Positions 45,944-54,480 of a stretch of 64,000 nucleotides of DNA are shown one piece after another (position 1 is the stretch's first letter; each line of letters opens with the position of its first letter). The DNA lies in contig NZ_BJYR01000009.1 of assembly GCF_007991615.1 (NCBI RefSeq), positions 62,001 through 126,000 of the forward strand, given 5' to 3'. This DNA comes from Novosphingobium sediminis (GTDB lineage: Bacteria; Pseudomonadota; Alphaproteobacteria; Sphingomonadales; Sphingomonadaceae). The notes under the pieces are model-generated. The model saw only the letters and a program-made list of their open reading frames with translations. It was not told the DNA's origin and searched no databases. A program made the translations under genes and the position numbers.

Positions 45944-46567
45944 ATGGATCATCACGGCGATTCCGGAGAGCGCGCGCAGTTCCATTCGATGGAAGAGGGC
46001 ACGCAGGAAGATTGGGCCATCATCGCGCGCGATTATGTCGGCTTTGCCGCCGGCCTGCCGGACCGCGTGCTGGCCCACCTGAGGCTGCTCGACGGCGATT
46101 TTGGCGGCTTCCCGATCGACCGCCTGACCCACAGCCTGCAGACCGCCACCCGCGCCCACCGTGATGGCCGCCCTGAAAGCTATGTCGTGATGGCGCTGCT
46201 GCACGACATTGGCGATACGCTGGGTTCCTACAACCACCCCGAAATCGCCGCCGCGATCCTACAGCCCTTCGTGAGCGAGGAAGAGCACTGGATCTGCCGC
46301 AACCACGGCGCGTTCCAGGGCTATTACTACTTCCACTACCTCGGTATCGACCGCAACGTGCGCGAGAAGCACCGCGACAACCCGCACTTCGATGCCTGCG
46401 CCGAGTTCTGCGCGAAGTACGATCAGGCTGCGTTCGATCCCGCTTACGATACGCTGCCGCTCGATTTCTTCGAGCCGATGGTGCGCCGCGTGCTGGCCCG
46501 CCCGCGCAGCGAAACGTCGATTCTGGCGATGGAAACGACCGCCGCGAAAGCTGGCGTTCCGGCTTAA
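45944..46567 (+). CDS. HD-domain protein, distant PhnZ-like relative
   Basis: A 207-residue single HD-domain protein. Metal-binding residues are His63 in THSLQTA, His87-Asp88 in LLHDIGD, His98 in NHPE and His121 in RNHGAF, with Asp in the later KYDQAAFDP. The HSLQxA segment resembles the diiron oxygenase PhnZ, but the two positions that hold the PhnZ Tyr and Glu are Phe here, so phosphonate oxygenase activity is not implied. A phosphohydrolase or another mixed-valence oxygenase is possible. Its stop shares TTAA with the convergent protease gene. Confidence 0.82.
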   Translation: MDHHGDSGERAQFHSMEEGTQEDWAIIARDYVGFAAGLPDRVLAHLRLLDGDFGGFPIDRLTHSLQTATRAHRDGRPESYVVMALLHDIGDTLGSYNHPEIAAAILQPFVSEEEHWICRNHGAFQGYYYFHYLGIDRNVREKHRDNPHFDACAEFCAKYDQAAFDPAYDTLPLDFFEPMVRRVLARPRSETSILAMETTAAKAGVPA

Positions 46568-47478
46568 GGTTCTCGCCTGAAGCGAAGCGCCCAGTTCGTA
46601 TCGGGCTGGGCGCGCATCGCTGCGATTTCAGCGGTCATTTCTGCCGCCCGGGTGCTCGCCTTGCCGTGGCTGGCGCCGGGGATGACCAGCAGGCCGCGCA
46701 GACCGATCAAACGGATCATGCGCAGCGCCGCCTCGGGCGGATAACCGGCATTGGCCATGATCCACACCGAAAGCCGGTCCGCCTCGCGCTCGGTACGGCG
46801 CACAGCCTCGGTGCTGCGTTTGCCGGAGCCGAGCAGGGTTTCGTGATCCAGCGCGGCGTGAGCGAGTTCATGCGCCAGCACGGCGGCGATCATCGCTTCG
46901 TCGCGGCCTATCCGATCGAGCGCCTCGCGGCCGATACGCACTTGGCTGCGGGTTGCACCGGCGTTGTCCTTCCCGTCATCGAGGATGAAGCGCACCCCGC
47001 ACGAAGGCGCGGCGGTGATCGCGACCACGCTGCCGCCCTTCAGTGTCAGCGAAACCTTGCCATCGCGCGCCGCTGCCTGCTCCAGCCGCGATTGCAGCGC
47101 CCAGATGCGGTCCCAACTGCCCTTGCGCGGCGGTGGACCAACCGGCACGCCATCGACGGCGTTGACCACCGCATTGACGGCGAGCCCCGCCGCTTCGGCC
47201 GGGCTGCGTGCCGCGACCGCCGCCACGGCAATGTCGCCGGAAAGGCCATAGGCTTCGCGCGCCAGTGCTGGATCGGCGAAGGTCTGCATATCACCGAGCA
47301 GCAGGCCGATCCCCGGCGCTGCCCGCGCGCAAAACGGGGCATTGGCGTGGCTGAGCCGCCAGCCGATGGTCTGGACCAGCGCGTCGTCCCGCTGGAGGTC
47401 GTCGATGGGCTGCGCGGCGGAGGGGGATGCAAACGCCAGCGCCGCCGCCATGGCGACGAACACCAACCGCACGCGCAT
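46564..47478 (-). CDS. Exported M48-type zinc metalloprotease with PDZ-like domain
   Basis: A 304-residue periplasmic protease. After a signal peptide (MRVRLVFVAMAAALAFASPSAA) comes a PDZ-like region (about 75-150, with SPAEAAGLAVNAVVNAVDG) and the catalytic helix HELAH at 203-207. The third zinc ligand is Glu230 in the EREAD motif. The start is the ATG that overlaps the stop of the DsbA-like gene (ATGA), so it is the last gene of the cluster with the oxidoreductase and the BepA-like protease. Confidence 0.85.
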   Translation of the reverse strand: MRVRLVFVAMAAALAFASPSAAQPIDDLQRDDALVQTIGWRLSHANAPFCARAAPGIGLLLGDMQTFADPALAREAYGLSGDIAVAAVAARSPAEAAGLAVNAVVNAVDGVPVGPPPRKGSWDRIWALQSRLEQAAARDGKVSLTLKGGSVVAITAAPSCGVRFILDDGKDNAGATRSQVRIGREALDRIGRDEAMIAAVLAHELAHAALDHETLLGSGKRSTEAVRRTEREADRLSVWIMANAGYPPEAALRMIRLIGLRGLLVIPGASHGKASTRAAEMTAEIAAMRAQPDTNWALRFRREP

Positions 47479-48278
47479 CAGCCCTTGCGGGCCGCGTCGA
47501 CCGCCGCCTGCAGCGCCTCGCGGCCCACCGCGCCGGTCATCAGCTTGCCGCCCACGCTCCACGCCGGAGTGCCGTTGATGCCAAGCTGGCGCGCGAAGCC
47601 CAGGTTGCGCTCCAGTTCCTGATGCACGCCGGGCTGCTGAGCGAAGGCCGTGGCTGCATTGCTGTCCACGCCTGCCGCGTTGGCCGCAGCGGCGATGCTG
47701 GTGCTGCTCGGCCGTTCGCCGGAGAACATCGCCTTGTGGAACGCGGCATATTTGCCCTGTGCGGCGGCGGCGAGGCCCATGCGCGCGGCGGGTTCGCTTT
47801 CGGGGGCGATGATCGGCAGTTCGCGCACCACAACGCGCAGGTCGGGGTTGTCCTTCACCAGAGCTTCCACATCGGCCACGCTGCTGCGGCAATAGGTGCA
47901 GGAAAAGTCGGTGAACTCGACCAGTGTTACCTTACCCTGCGGATTGCCCAGAATAGCGCCGGGGAACGGCGTTTCGATCGCGCCGCGCACGGGCGCAAGC
48001 CGGGCCTCGGTTTCCCGATTTTGCAGCTTCTCCATCGCCTCGGGCAGCACCTCGGGATGTTCGAGGATGTAGCTGCGCACCAGCGCTTCGATCGCGCCGC
48101 GCTTGCGGGCATCGATCCCCGCATCGGCAAGCTGGCTTTCCAGCTTGGCATCCGTAGCGGCAGCCTGCTGCTCCTCGCCTTGCCCCGCACCTCCGCGGCC
48201 ATGCATGGCCCACCAGCCGCCGGCAGCGCCAGCTGCGCCGATCACCAGCGCCAGAGCAAGAAACGGACTGAAACGCAT
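47478..48278 (-). CDS. DsbA-family thiol-disulfide oxidoreductase (ScsC/BdbD-like), membrane-tethered
   Basis: A 266-residue thioredoxin-fold protein anchored by an N-terminal helix (FLALALVIGAAGAAGGWW). An acidic helical neck (about 40-100) carries HPEVLPEAMEKLQ, seen in trimerising ScsC-like disulfide isomerases. The redox motif CTYC is at 127-130 and the cis-Pro loop is NGTPAWSVGG. Such proteins fold or shuffle periplasmic disulfides. The gene sits between two M48 proteases, coupled to one by ATGA. Confidence 0.92.
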   Translation of the reverse strand: MRFSPFLALALVIGAAGAAGGWWAMHGRGGAGQGEEQQAAATDAKLESQLADAGIDARKRGAIEALVRSYILEHPEVLPEAMEKLQNRETEARLAPVRGAIETPFPGAILGNPQGKVTLVEFTDFSCTYCRSSVADVEALVKDNPDLRVVVRELPIIAPESEPAARMGLAAAAQGKYAAFHKAMFSGERPSSTSIAAAANAAGVDSNAATAFAQQPGVHQELERNLGFARQLGINGTPAWSVGGKLMTGAVGREALQAAVDAARKG

Positions 48279-48310
48279 TCATTCAACTCCTGACGGGCCG
48301 CGCGAACTCG

Positions 48311-49693
48311 CTACCGCGACTTGCGCATCCGCTCAATCATCGCGCGTGCCGACATTGCGATATCCTGCGCGCGCAGCCAATCGGCCGAGCCTTTGGGAAG
48401 GGCGGCTTCGGCGGCTTCGGCGCTGCGCAGCGCTTCGGGCAACTGCAATTCCCCCAGCTGCTGCTCCGCACTGGCGAGCCGCGCGCGGGGGATATCGCCC
48501 TGCGCTTCATAGACCACTCCGAGCTGATACCACGCGAAGGGATTGTCGCGGTCGCGCGCCACGGCGGTCTTGAGCACGCGCTCGGCTTCGGGGAAATTGG
48601 CCTTGTCCTCGGTCGCCAGCAGCGCATGGCCGAGCGTGGTCGCGATCAGCGGGGTATTGCGGGTAAGCTCGGTCGCGCGGCGCAGCGGGGCGAGGGCTTC
48701 GGCAGGCTTGCCCGATTCGAGCAGGACCTGCCCCTTGAGCTCCAGCGCATAGGGATCGTTCGGATCCATCTTGAGCAGGGCGTCGGTTTCGGCCAGCGCC
48801 TTGTCCATCAGCGCTTCCTTGTGGAACGCATAGGCGCGGGCGAGGTGTGCGGGCGCGTCCTGCATCCATTCGGGATAGGCGGCAAGCGTGGCCGATGGCT
48901 CTGCCAGATAGCCGACGAGCTTGGCCTTCACCCGCAGGAAGCGGGTCTGCAGCGCAGGGTCGACCGGCTTGTTCCATGCCGGATCCTGGGTGAACGCATC
49001 CTGCAAAGTGGTCAGGCGGTCTGCCGTGAGCGGGTGGGTCGAATAGAATTCGGCGTCGGCATCGCGCTTGAAGCCATAGCGGAACTCGAGGTTCTGCAGC
49101 TTCTTGAAGAAATCGACCGAACCCTTGCCCGAGATGCCGGCCTTCGACAGGAAGCCGACGCTGGCCGCGTCTGCCGAGGATTCCTGCGCGCGGCTGAAGG
49201 CAAGGTACTTGCCGAGCGCGGCCTGCTGCCCGGCCATGAGGATGCCGATGCCCGCATCGCCCGAACCTGCCGCCGCCGCCGCCGCGCCTAGCAGGAGGCT
49301 CAGGATGGTGATCCCGGTCGCGGGCTTGCCGCCTTCGTCGCCCCGGATCACGTGTCCGCCGGTGATGTGGCCCAATTCGTGCGCGAAGACGCCCTGAACT
49401 TCCTGCGCGTTGTCAGCAGCGCTGATCAGGCCTGAGTGGATATAGACCGCCTGCCCGCCTGCGACGAAGGCGTTGATCGAGGGATCATTGAGCAGGACGA
49501 GATCGATGGCGCGCGGATTGAACCCCGCCGCCGCCACGATGGGCGCGGCCATATCCTGAAAGAACGCTTCGGTTTCGGCATCGCGCAGCACCGATTGCGC
49601 GGCGGCAGGCGTCGGCGCGAGAAACAGCGCGATGCTTCCGGCAATTCCGGCTGCGATGGCCTGGCCGGTGCGGCGGAGAAGGGATCGGGTCAC
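48311..49693 (-). CDS. BepA-like M48 metalloprotease with TPR domain
   Basis: A 460-residue periplasmic protease-chaperone. A signal peptide is followed by the catalytic HELGH at 105-109 (continuing ITGGHVIRG), the downstream Glu in ESSADAASVGFL and a C-terminal TPR domain (about 280-450, e.g. MDPNDPYALELKGQVLL). BepA in E. coli assists outer-membrane LPS-translocon assembly and degrades misfolded barrels. It lies 32 bp before the DsbA-like gene, fitting BepA's known link with disulfide-bonded LptD. Confidence 0.92.
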   Translation of the reverse strand: MTRSLLRRTGQAIAAGIAGSIALFLAPTPAAAQSVLRDAETEAFFQDMAAPIVAAAGFNPRAIDLVLLNDPSINAFVAGGQAVYIHSGLISAADNAQEVQGVFAHELGHITGGHVIRGDEGGKPATGITILSLLLGAAAAAAGSGDAGIGILMAGQQAALGKYLAFSRAQESSADAASVGFLSKAGISGKGSVDFFKKLQNLEFRYGFKRDADAEFYSTHPLTADRLTTLQDAFTQDPAWNKPVDPALQTRFLRVKAKLVGYLAEPSATLAAYPEWMQDAPAHLARAYAFHKEALMDKALAETDALLKMDPNDPYALELKGQVLLESGKPAEALAPLRRATELTRNTPLIATTLGHALLATEDKANFPEAERVLKTAVARDRDNPFAWYQLGVVYEAQGDIPRARLASAEQQLGELQLPEALRSAEAAEAALPKGSADWLRAQDIAMSARAMIERMRKSR

Positions 49694-49705
49694 GATGGGC
49701 GCAGC

Positions 49706-50674
49706 TTATCCGCCGGTCGCCTGAACCGCTGGTGAAGCGGTGACCTTGGCAAGGAACGGAAGGACCGCATCGATCGCGCGGGGATCGTGGCTGAAGGGCC
49801 GCGCGAACAGCATGATAAGCCCCTCGTGCGTCACGCCATCGATGAGAACCGCCTGGGTGGGTGCTCCGGCGCGGGTCATCGTTCGGGCAAGCTCGACCGA
49901 ATTGCGCGGCCGCACGCGGGTATCGGCGGTGCCGTGGACGAGGAGCAGCGGCGGTCCGCCCGCGCGGGCGTGGACCACGGGCTGCGTCTCTTCGGGGTTT
50001 GGTGCCTTGCCAAAGCTCAGCTTGGTCGCCTCGCTCTCGAACGGATAGAAATCATAGGGTCCGGAAAGGCCGACCACTCCCCGCAGTGCGTCCGCATCGA
50101 GGCTGCGCGCGGCAAGCCAGCGCTTGTCGAGGCCGAGCATGACCGCGTTGTAGGCCCCGGCCGAGTGGCCCATCAGTACGACGCGGCGGGGATCGCCGCC
50201 GAGCGGTCCGGCATGGTCCGCCACCCAGCGCAGCGCGGCGGCACCGTCTTCCAGCATCCCCGGGTACTGCGCCTTGGGGTAGAGCCGGTAGCCCGCCAGC
50301 ACGACCGCATACCCTTGCGGCGCGAGCGCGCGGGCCATGAAGCGGTAGTCATGCGGATCGCCGGAACGCCAGCCGCCGCCGTGGATGAACACGATGATCG
50401 GCAGCGGCCCTTTCGCGGCATCGGCATCGGCGGGGAGAAACATCTCCAGCTTCTGCGCCGGATCGCTGCCATAGCGCACGGCGGCCACTTCGCGGATCGA
50501 CCCGTCGCCGCCCCGCAGGATGCGGTCGGCACTGTCGAGCATCGCCACTGCTTCTGTCGCAAGCGCTTGCCGGTAAAGGAGAAATCCACCAACGCCAAGC
50601 AGGGCGAGGGTCGCAAGCGTCCACCCAAGCCAGCGGCGGCGCGGTTTGCGGGCAGGGGTCAAAGCGTCGGCCAT
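49706..50674 (-). CDS. Membrane-anchored carboxylesterase (alpha/beta hydrolase)
   Basis: A 322-residue esterase with one N-terminal helix (WLGWTLATLALLGVGGFLLY) as anchor. The hormone-sensitive-lipase-type motif IHGGGW is at about 94-99, the nucleophile elbow is GHSAGAY, and the C-terminal acid/His part includes HGTADTRVRP and DGVTHEG. It probably acts on acyl esters in the periplasm. It precedes the protease genes on the same strand with a 12-bp gap, so may belong to the same unit. Confidence 0.9.
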   Translation of the reverse strand: MADALTPARKPRRRWLGWTLATLALLGVGGFLLYRQALATEAVAMLDSADRILRGGDGSIREVAAVRYGSDPAQKLEMFLPADADAAKGPLPIIVFIHGGGWRSGDPHDYRFMARALAPQGYAVVLAGYRLYPKAQYPGMLEDGAAALRWVADHAGPLGGDPRRVVLMGHSAGAYNAVMLGLDKRWLAARSLDADALRGVVGLSGPYDFYPFESEATKLSFGKAPNPEETQPVVHARAGGPPLLLVHGTADTRVRPRNSVELARTMTRAGAPTQAVLIDGVTHEGLIMLFARPFSHDPRAIDAVLPFLAKVTASPAVQATGG

Positions 50675-50717
50675 GCGGCATGGCTAGACGGTTTTGCGAG
50701 AGTGGGGAAGCCGCCCT

Positions 50718-52109
50718 TCAGCCCAGCAAACGGCGCGCCGCACGCTCCAGCATCGTCTGGTCGTCGTCGATCTCGCCCAGCAGAACGGCAGGGCCACTCG
50801 CCAGTCGGCGCACCAGCACCAGAGCGAACTCCGCACCTTCCGGTTCCAGGGCATAGAGCGGCTTGTGATCGAGCGCGCGCAGGCCATCGACCATCGAGGT
50901 GCGCGGCTTGGGCGCGGTCTTGCCAGTCTCTTGGCGGCGCAGCTTGCGTTCAAGCGCGACGACGCCCTTGAGCCCGCCGGTGGCGGCGGCGAGATAGGCG
51001 CCCAGTTCGCCATAGCCCAGCCCAAGGCGCTGTGCGTGGGTCAGCGCGGTGGTGTATTCCGCGATACGCGTCTTGTCGTAGTCCGCGCCGAACACGAGCT
51101 TGACCAGCGGGGTCAGCGGCGCGCGGGCCTGCATCGTGAGGCCCGCATCGGCGATCATCTCGGCATAGTCCTCTGGCGCCTCCCCGGCGGCGAGAGCGAA
51201 GTCCCACGCCCGGCCGATTGCGGCATAGAGCGCGCCGCGGGTGCGGTCCTCGTTCGTGTGCGCAATGTGCGCCAGATCGCGCGCCGAAGCGAGCCAGTCG
51301 GCGAGGCAGGCCGGTTCCGGCTCATCGAGTACAAAAGCATCGCCGGGCAAGGTGTCGTCGCCGGTGATGATCTCGGCCCCGATCTCGGCCAGATCGAGCG
51401 GATGGCTGTCTGCATCCGGGCCATCCGCCCAGCCGCCGAGCGGCACGTCCGTGGTGCGGCGCGGGGCCAGCGTCGCGCTGCTCGGGCGCTGGTCAAGCGC
51501 CTGATCGACTTCGAGCAGCAGCGCATCGGTGGTGTGCTGGTCGGCGAGTTCCTTCCAGTTGATCACGCCGTAGAGGTAATCGATCGTGTCATTGTCGGTC
51601 GAGAACGGCAGGAGAATGCCGCGATAGAGGATCGTCCGGCCGCGCTGGTTGACGAATTCGGCTTCGAAACCGATCGGCGCCTGGTTGGCGATGATCTGGA
51701 GATAGTGGTCGGTAATGCGCGAAAGCAGCGAGCGGCCGGGAATGTCGCTCAGGCGGCGCAGCGGGCCACCCGCCTCGCACTCGTCCGCGAGCACCTGGCC
51801 GAGGAACGGGATGGCCGGATCTTCGATGCCGTTGTCGAAGTGCAGCAGCACCGAATGGTCGGCGAAATCGGGCATCTGCCCATCAAGCAGCGACTGGACG
51901 GGCGGAAACTGGCCCTGATCGAGCAGGCTCGCCCAGAAATTGTAGGCGCGCACCTGCATGCGGCGCTCGTCCTGTCCGATCGGCGGTGGCGGCGGCGAAG
52001 CGGCACCCTGCTCGTCAATCGATTCTTCGTATGCGGTGTAGTCGGCGGCATAGTCGAGGGGCTCCTGGCCCTCCGAACCATCCTTGGAAATGCCGCGATA
52101 GGTATCCAT
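50718..52109 (-). CDS. Hypothetical protein with PAS-like segment, 463 aa
   Basis: The N-terminal part is acidic with a Pro-rich stretch. Residues about 50-190 show a PAS-like pattern (FWASLLDQGQFPPVQSL, FLGQVLADE, FEAEFVNQRGRTILYRGILLPFS, YLYGVINWKELAD), as in PAS_5-type domains of alphaproteobacteria. The middle is acidic and the C-terminal third is helical with LGLGYGELGAYLAA. There is no kinase or DNA-binding domain. The function is unknown, perhaps sensory. It has about 100 bp upstream before the lyase gene. Confidence 0.72.
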   Translation of the reverse strand: MDTYRGISKDGSEGQEPLDYAADYTAYEESIDEQGAASPPPPPIGQDERRMQVRAYNFWASLLDQGQFPPVQSLLDGQMPDFADHSVLLHFDNGIEDPAIPFLGQVLADECEAGGPLRRLSDIPGRSLLSRITDHYLQIIANQAPIGFEAEFVNQRGRTILYRGILLPFSTDNDTIDYLYGVINWKELADQHTTDALLLEVDQALDQRPSSATLAPRRTTDVPLGGWADGPDADSHPLDLAEIGAEIITGDDTLPGDAFVLDEPEPACLADWLASARDLAHIAHTNEDRTRGALYAAIGRAWDFALAAGEAPEDYAEMIADAGLTMQARAPLTPLVKLVFGADYDKTRIAEYTTALTHAQRLGLGYGELGAYLAAATGGLKGVVALERKLRRQETGKTAPKPRTSMVDGLRALDHKPLYALEPEGAEFALVLVRRLASGPAVLLGEIDDDQTMLERAARRLLG

Positions 52110-52213
52110 GAACCAGTCCCCGTGGTCGTCCGATGGGGCCCGTCATGGCGCAACATGGTAAAGATGTGTTTAAGTTGCGCCGCATGCCTGCGCGCAATCG
52201 TTCGAATGTGGAG

Positions 52214-53113
52214 TTACCGCGCCGCGATCGCTGCCGATTTGGCCAGCACCCGCACCGCCATGTCGCGGTGGAGCAGCTCGGCCATCTTGCCGCCGACCTT
52301 GAGTGCGCCCTTGCCGGCATTGGCGGGATCGGCAAACGCCGCGACGATGGCTTCGGCCTCCGCCACCTCAGCCTCGCCCGGCGCGAACACGCGGTTGGCG
52401 GTTTCGATCTGCGAGGGATGGATCAGGGTCTTGCCGTCGAGGCCAAGCTCGCGCGCCTGCAGGCATTCCGCATCGAGCCGCGCGGTATCATCGATCGCAT
52501 TGCACACCCCGTCGAGCAGGACGAGCCCGTAGGCGCGCGCTGCCATCAGCGCTCCGACCATGACCGGCACGAACCCGGCCCGTCCGGTAACCTGTGCCAT
52601 CCCGGTTTCCTTGGCGAGATCGTTCAGCCCGAGCACGAACCCTGCAAGCCGCGAAATGCGCGCCGATTGGGCAATCCGTTCCAGCGCCAGCACGGCCTGC
52701 GGCGTCTCGATCATCACCCACAGACGAACGGCGGGATCATAGCCCGCCCCGTCCATCGCCACGGAAAGCGCGACCACGTCGGATGCATCATCCACCTTGG
52801 GCGCGAGCAGGGCATCCAGCGGGCAATGGGCGAGCGCGGCGATATCGGCCTTGCCCCAGGGTGAGCCGAGCGGGTTGATCCGCGCGATCATCTGCCGGTG
52901 CCCGAAACCGCCAGCGGTCAATTCCTCGACCAGCGCCGCGCGGGCTTCGTCCTTCATCTCGGGCGCAACGGCGTCCTCAAGATCGAGCGCGACGGCATCG
53001 CACGGCAGCGCGCGCGCCTTGTCCACGGCGCGGCGGTTGCTGGCAGGCATATAGAGCAGCGAGCGCAGCGGCTGCGCTCCAATCAGGGCTTCAGGCACAC
53101 ACTTCTCCGACAA
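52214..53113 (-). CDS. HpcH/HpaI aldolase/citrate lyase-family CoA ester lyase
   Basis: A 299-residue TIM-barrel lyase related to CitE, malyl-CoA lyase and beta-methylmalyl-CoA thioesterase. It has RSLLYMPASNRR at the start, DLEDAVAPEMKDEAR with acidic metal ligands, RINPLGSPW, the catalytic MIETPQAV and GLNDLAKET, and ends with HPSQIETANRVFAPG. It would cleave a malyl-CoA or citramalyl-CoA type ester. The gene lies alone on the minus strand. Confidence 0.92.
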   Translation of the reverse strand: MSEKCVPEALIGAQPLRSLLYMPASNRRAVDKARALPCDAVALDLEDAVAPEMKDEARAALVEELTAGGFGHRQMIARINPLGSPWGKADIAALAHCPLDALLAPKVDDASDVVALSVAMDGAGYDPAVRLWVMIETPQAVLALERIAQSARISRLAGFVLGLNDLAKETGMAQVTGRAGFVPVMVGALMAARAYGLVLLDGVCNAIDDTARLDAECLQARELGLDGKTLIHPSQIETANRVFAPGEAEVAEAEAIVAAFADPANAGKGALKVGGKMAELLHRDMAVRVLAKSAAIAAR

Positions 53114-53169
53114 AGTATGAGGCTTGGCCGTGTGCCTTTCCTCATGCTGCGTTGCCGCGCAAGCAAATG

Positions 53170-53658
53170 TTACAGGATATAACGAACCTTGATCGCGGTC
53201 TTCAGCTGTACCGGTCCGACCTGGAACGAAGCGGCGCCGAAGCGCGGCGGGCCGAACTGCAGCGGCGCATCGCGCGAAAAGCCGAAGCCTTCGCGCGGCA
53301 GCATCATCATCTTGTCCATGCGGCCATTGCCGTTCTCGTCATGGAACAGCGCGATGGCATAGCGGCCCTGCGGCACGTCCCTGAACTGCACTGTCTCGCC
53401 GTTCGCCGCCGGCACGGTAAGATGCCGCGCATGGGGGTCCTTCTGGCAATCGGGGAAGGTCTTCGGGTTCGCCGTCATGCAGGCAAGGATCTGCCCGCGG
53501 TTGGAACGCAGTCCGTCGATCTGGACGAGGATCGAGCTTGGCGCCGCGGCGCTCGCCTGCGCCGGCATCTGCATGTGGATTTCCGGCAGCGGCATGGCTG
53601 CCATCGCGACCGGCGCCGTCAGCGCAGCCAAAGTGATCGCCAGCCCCTTCCGCATCAT
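53170..53658 (-). CDS. Exported DUF2141 protein
   Basis: A 162-residue protein with a signal peptide (MMRKGLAITLAALTAPVAMAA) and a DUF2141 domain: ILVQIDGLRSNRGQILACM, VPQGRYAIALFHDENGNGRMD with a metal-like Asp/Asn loop, and GFGFSRDA. DUF2141 proteins are often next to carotenoid or lipid-hydroxylase genes, as here. The ATG overlaps the stop of the upstream hydroxylase (ATGA). The role is unknown. Confidence 0.9.
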   Translation of the reverse strand: MMRKGLAITLAALTAPVAMAAMPLPEIHMQMPAQASAAAPSSILVQIDGLRSNRGQILACMTANPKTFPDCQKDPHARHLTVPAANGETVQFRDVPQGRYAIALFHDENGNGRMDKMMMLPREGFGFSRDAPLQFGPPRFGAASFQVGPVQLKTAIKVRYIL

Positions 53659-54365
53659 GGCGCGGACAGCCCCTTGTCGGTCCCGCAGACGTGATCCCAA
53701 AAACGGAAGTAGAGGCCATAATTGCATCGATAGAGCTCATGATGACGGTGATGGTGGCTGGCTGTTATCACCCAATGCCCTACGCTTGAATGAACGAGGG
53801 CCTTGGGAAACATTTCCCAACCCATGTGATTGGTCACGCCCATTATGGTCATCACCATCAGCACCAGGCCGAGCATGCTGGCGTGGATCGGAACCACGAA
53901 AACCAACGCGGGTATGAACAGGCCGACGATCGCGGCTTCCACAGGATGAAAGTTCATCGCTGCCCACGCCGTCGGCGGGCGGCTGGCGTGGTGGATGGCA
54001 TGGACCGCGCGGAATACGCTGGGCCGGTGCATCAGGCGGTGCGTCCAATAGAACCACGTATCGTGGAGCGCGAGGTAGGCGAACAGCGAGAGCGGCAGCC
54101 ACCACAGCGGGTAGTCGTTCACGTTCGTGTAGACCCGGGTCCAGCCATAGTGCTGCCAGCCCCACGCGATGATCCCCGCCGGCACGCCATAGATCGCGGC
54201 TGAGGCGAGGCTCCACGCAATCTCGCTGCGCATCTGGCGGGCAAGGCCGTCGTAATGGCCGGGGCGTACCAGTTTGGTCAGCCACGCGAACAACCCGCTC
54301 ACCGCCAGATAACGCGCGGCGACGATCGCGGTCATGATCGCCGCGGTCAGCCACAGCTCGCTCAT
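53655..54365 (-). CDS. Sterol desaturase/fatty acid hydroxylase-family membrane protein
   Basis: A 236-residue membrane diiron oxygenase with the three His clusters HDTWFYWTHRLMH, HAIHHAS and HHHRHHE between about four hydrophobic segments. Members add hydroxyl groups to sterols, fatty acids or carotenoids. Substrate is not determined, but the coupling to a DUF2141 gene is common for this family. No electron donor gene is adjacent. Confidence 0.9.
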   Translation of the reverse strand: MSELWLTAAIMTAIVAARYLAVSGLFAWLTKLVRPGHYDGLARQMRSEIAWSLASAAIYGVPAGIIAWGWQHYGWTRVYTNVNDYPLWWLPLSLFAYLALHDTWFYWTHRLMHRPSVFRAVHAIHHASRPPTAWAAMNFHPVEAAIVGLFIPALVFVVPIHASMLGLVLMVMTIMGVTNHMGWEMFPKALVHSSVGHWVITASHHHRHHELYRCNYGLYFRFWDHVCGTDKGLSAP

Positions 54366-54480
54366 GCGCGGCGCGATCTGATGGGTTGCGGGGGGGAAGT
54401 CGCGGTCACGGTAGACCCTATGCCAAGCGAGCGTGCCTGTGGACAGACGGCCATTCGGTCAGTCCACAGGCGCGCGCTGG

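Noticed and set aside
45944..46567. Naming the HD-domain gene phnZ
   Set aside because: The Tyr and Glu positions characteristic of PhnZ are Phe here, and no phosphonate gene (such as phnY) is next to it.
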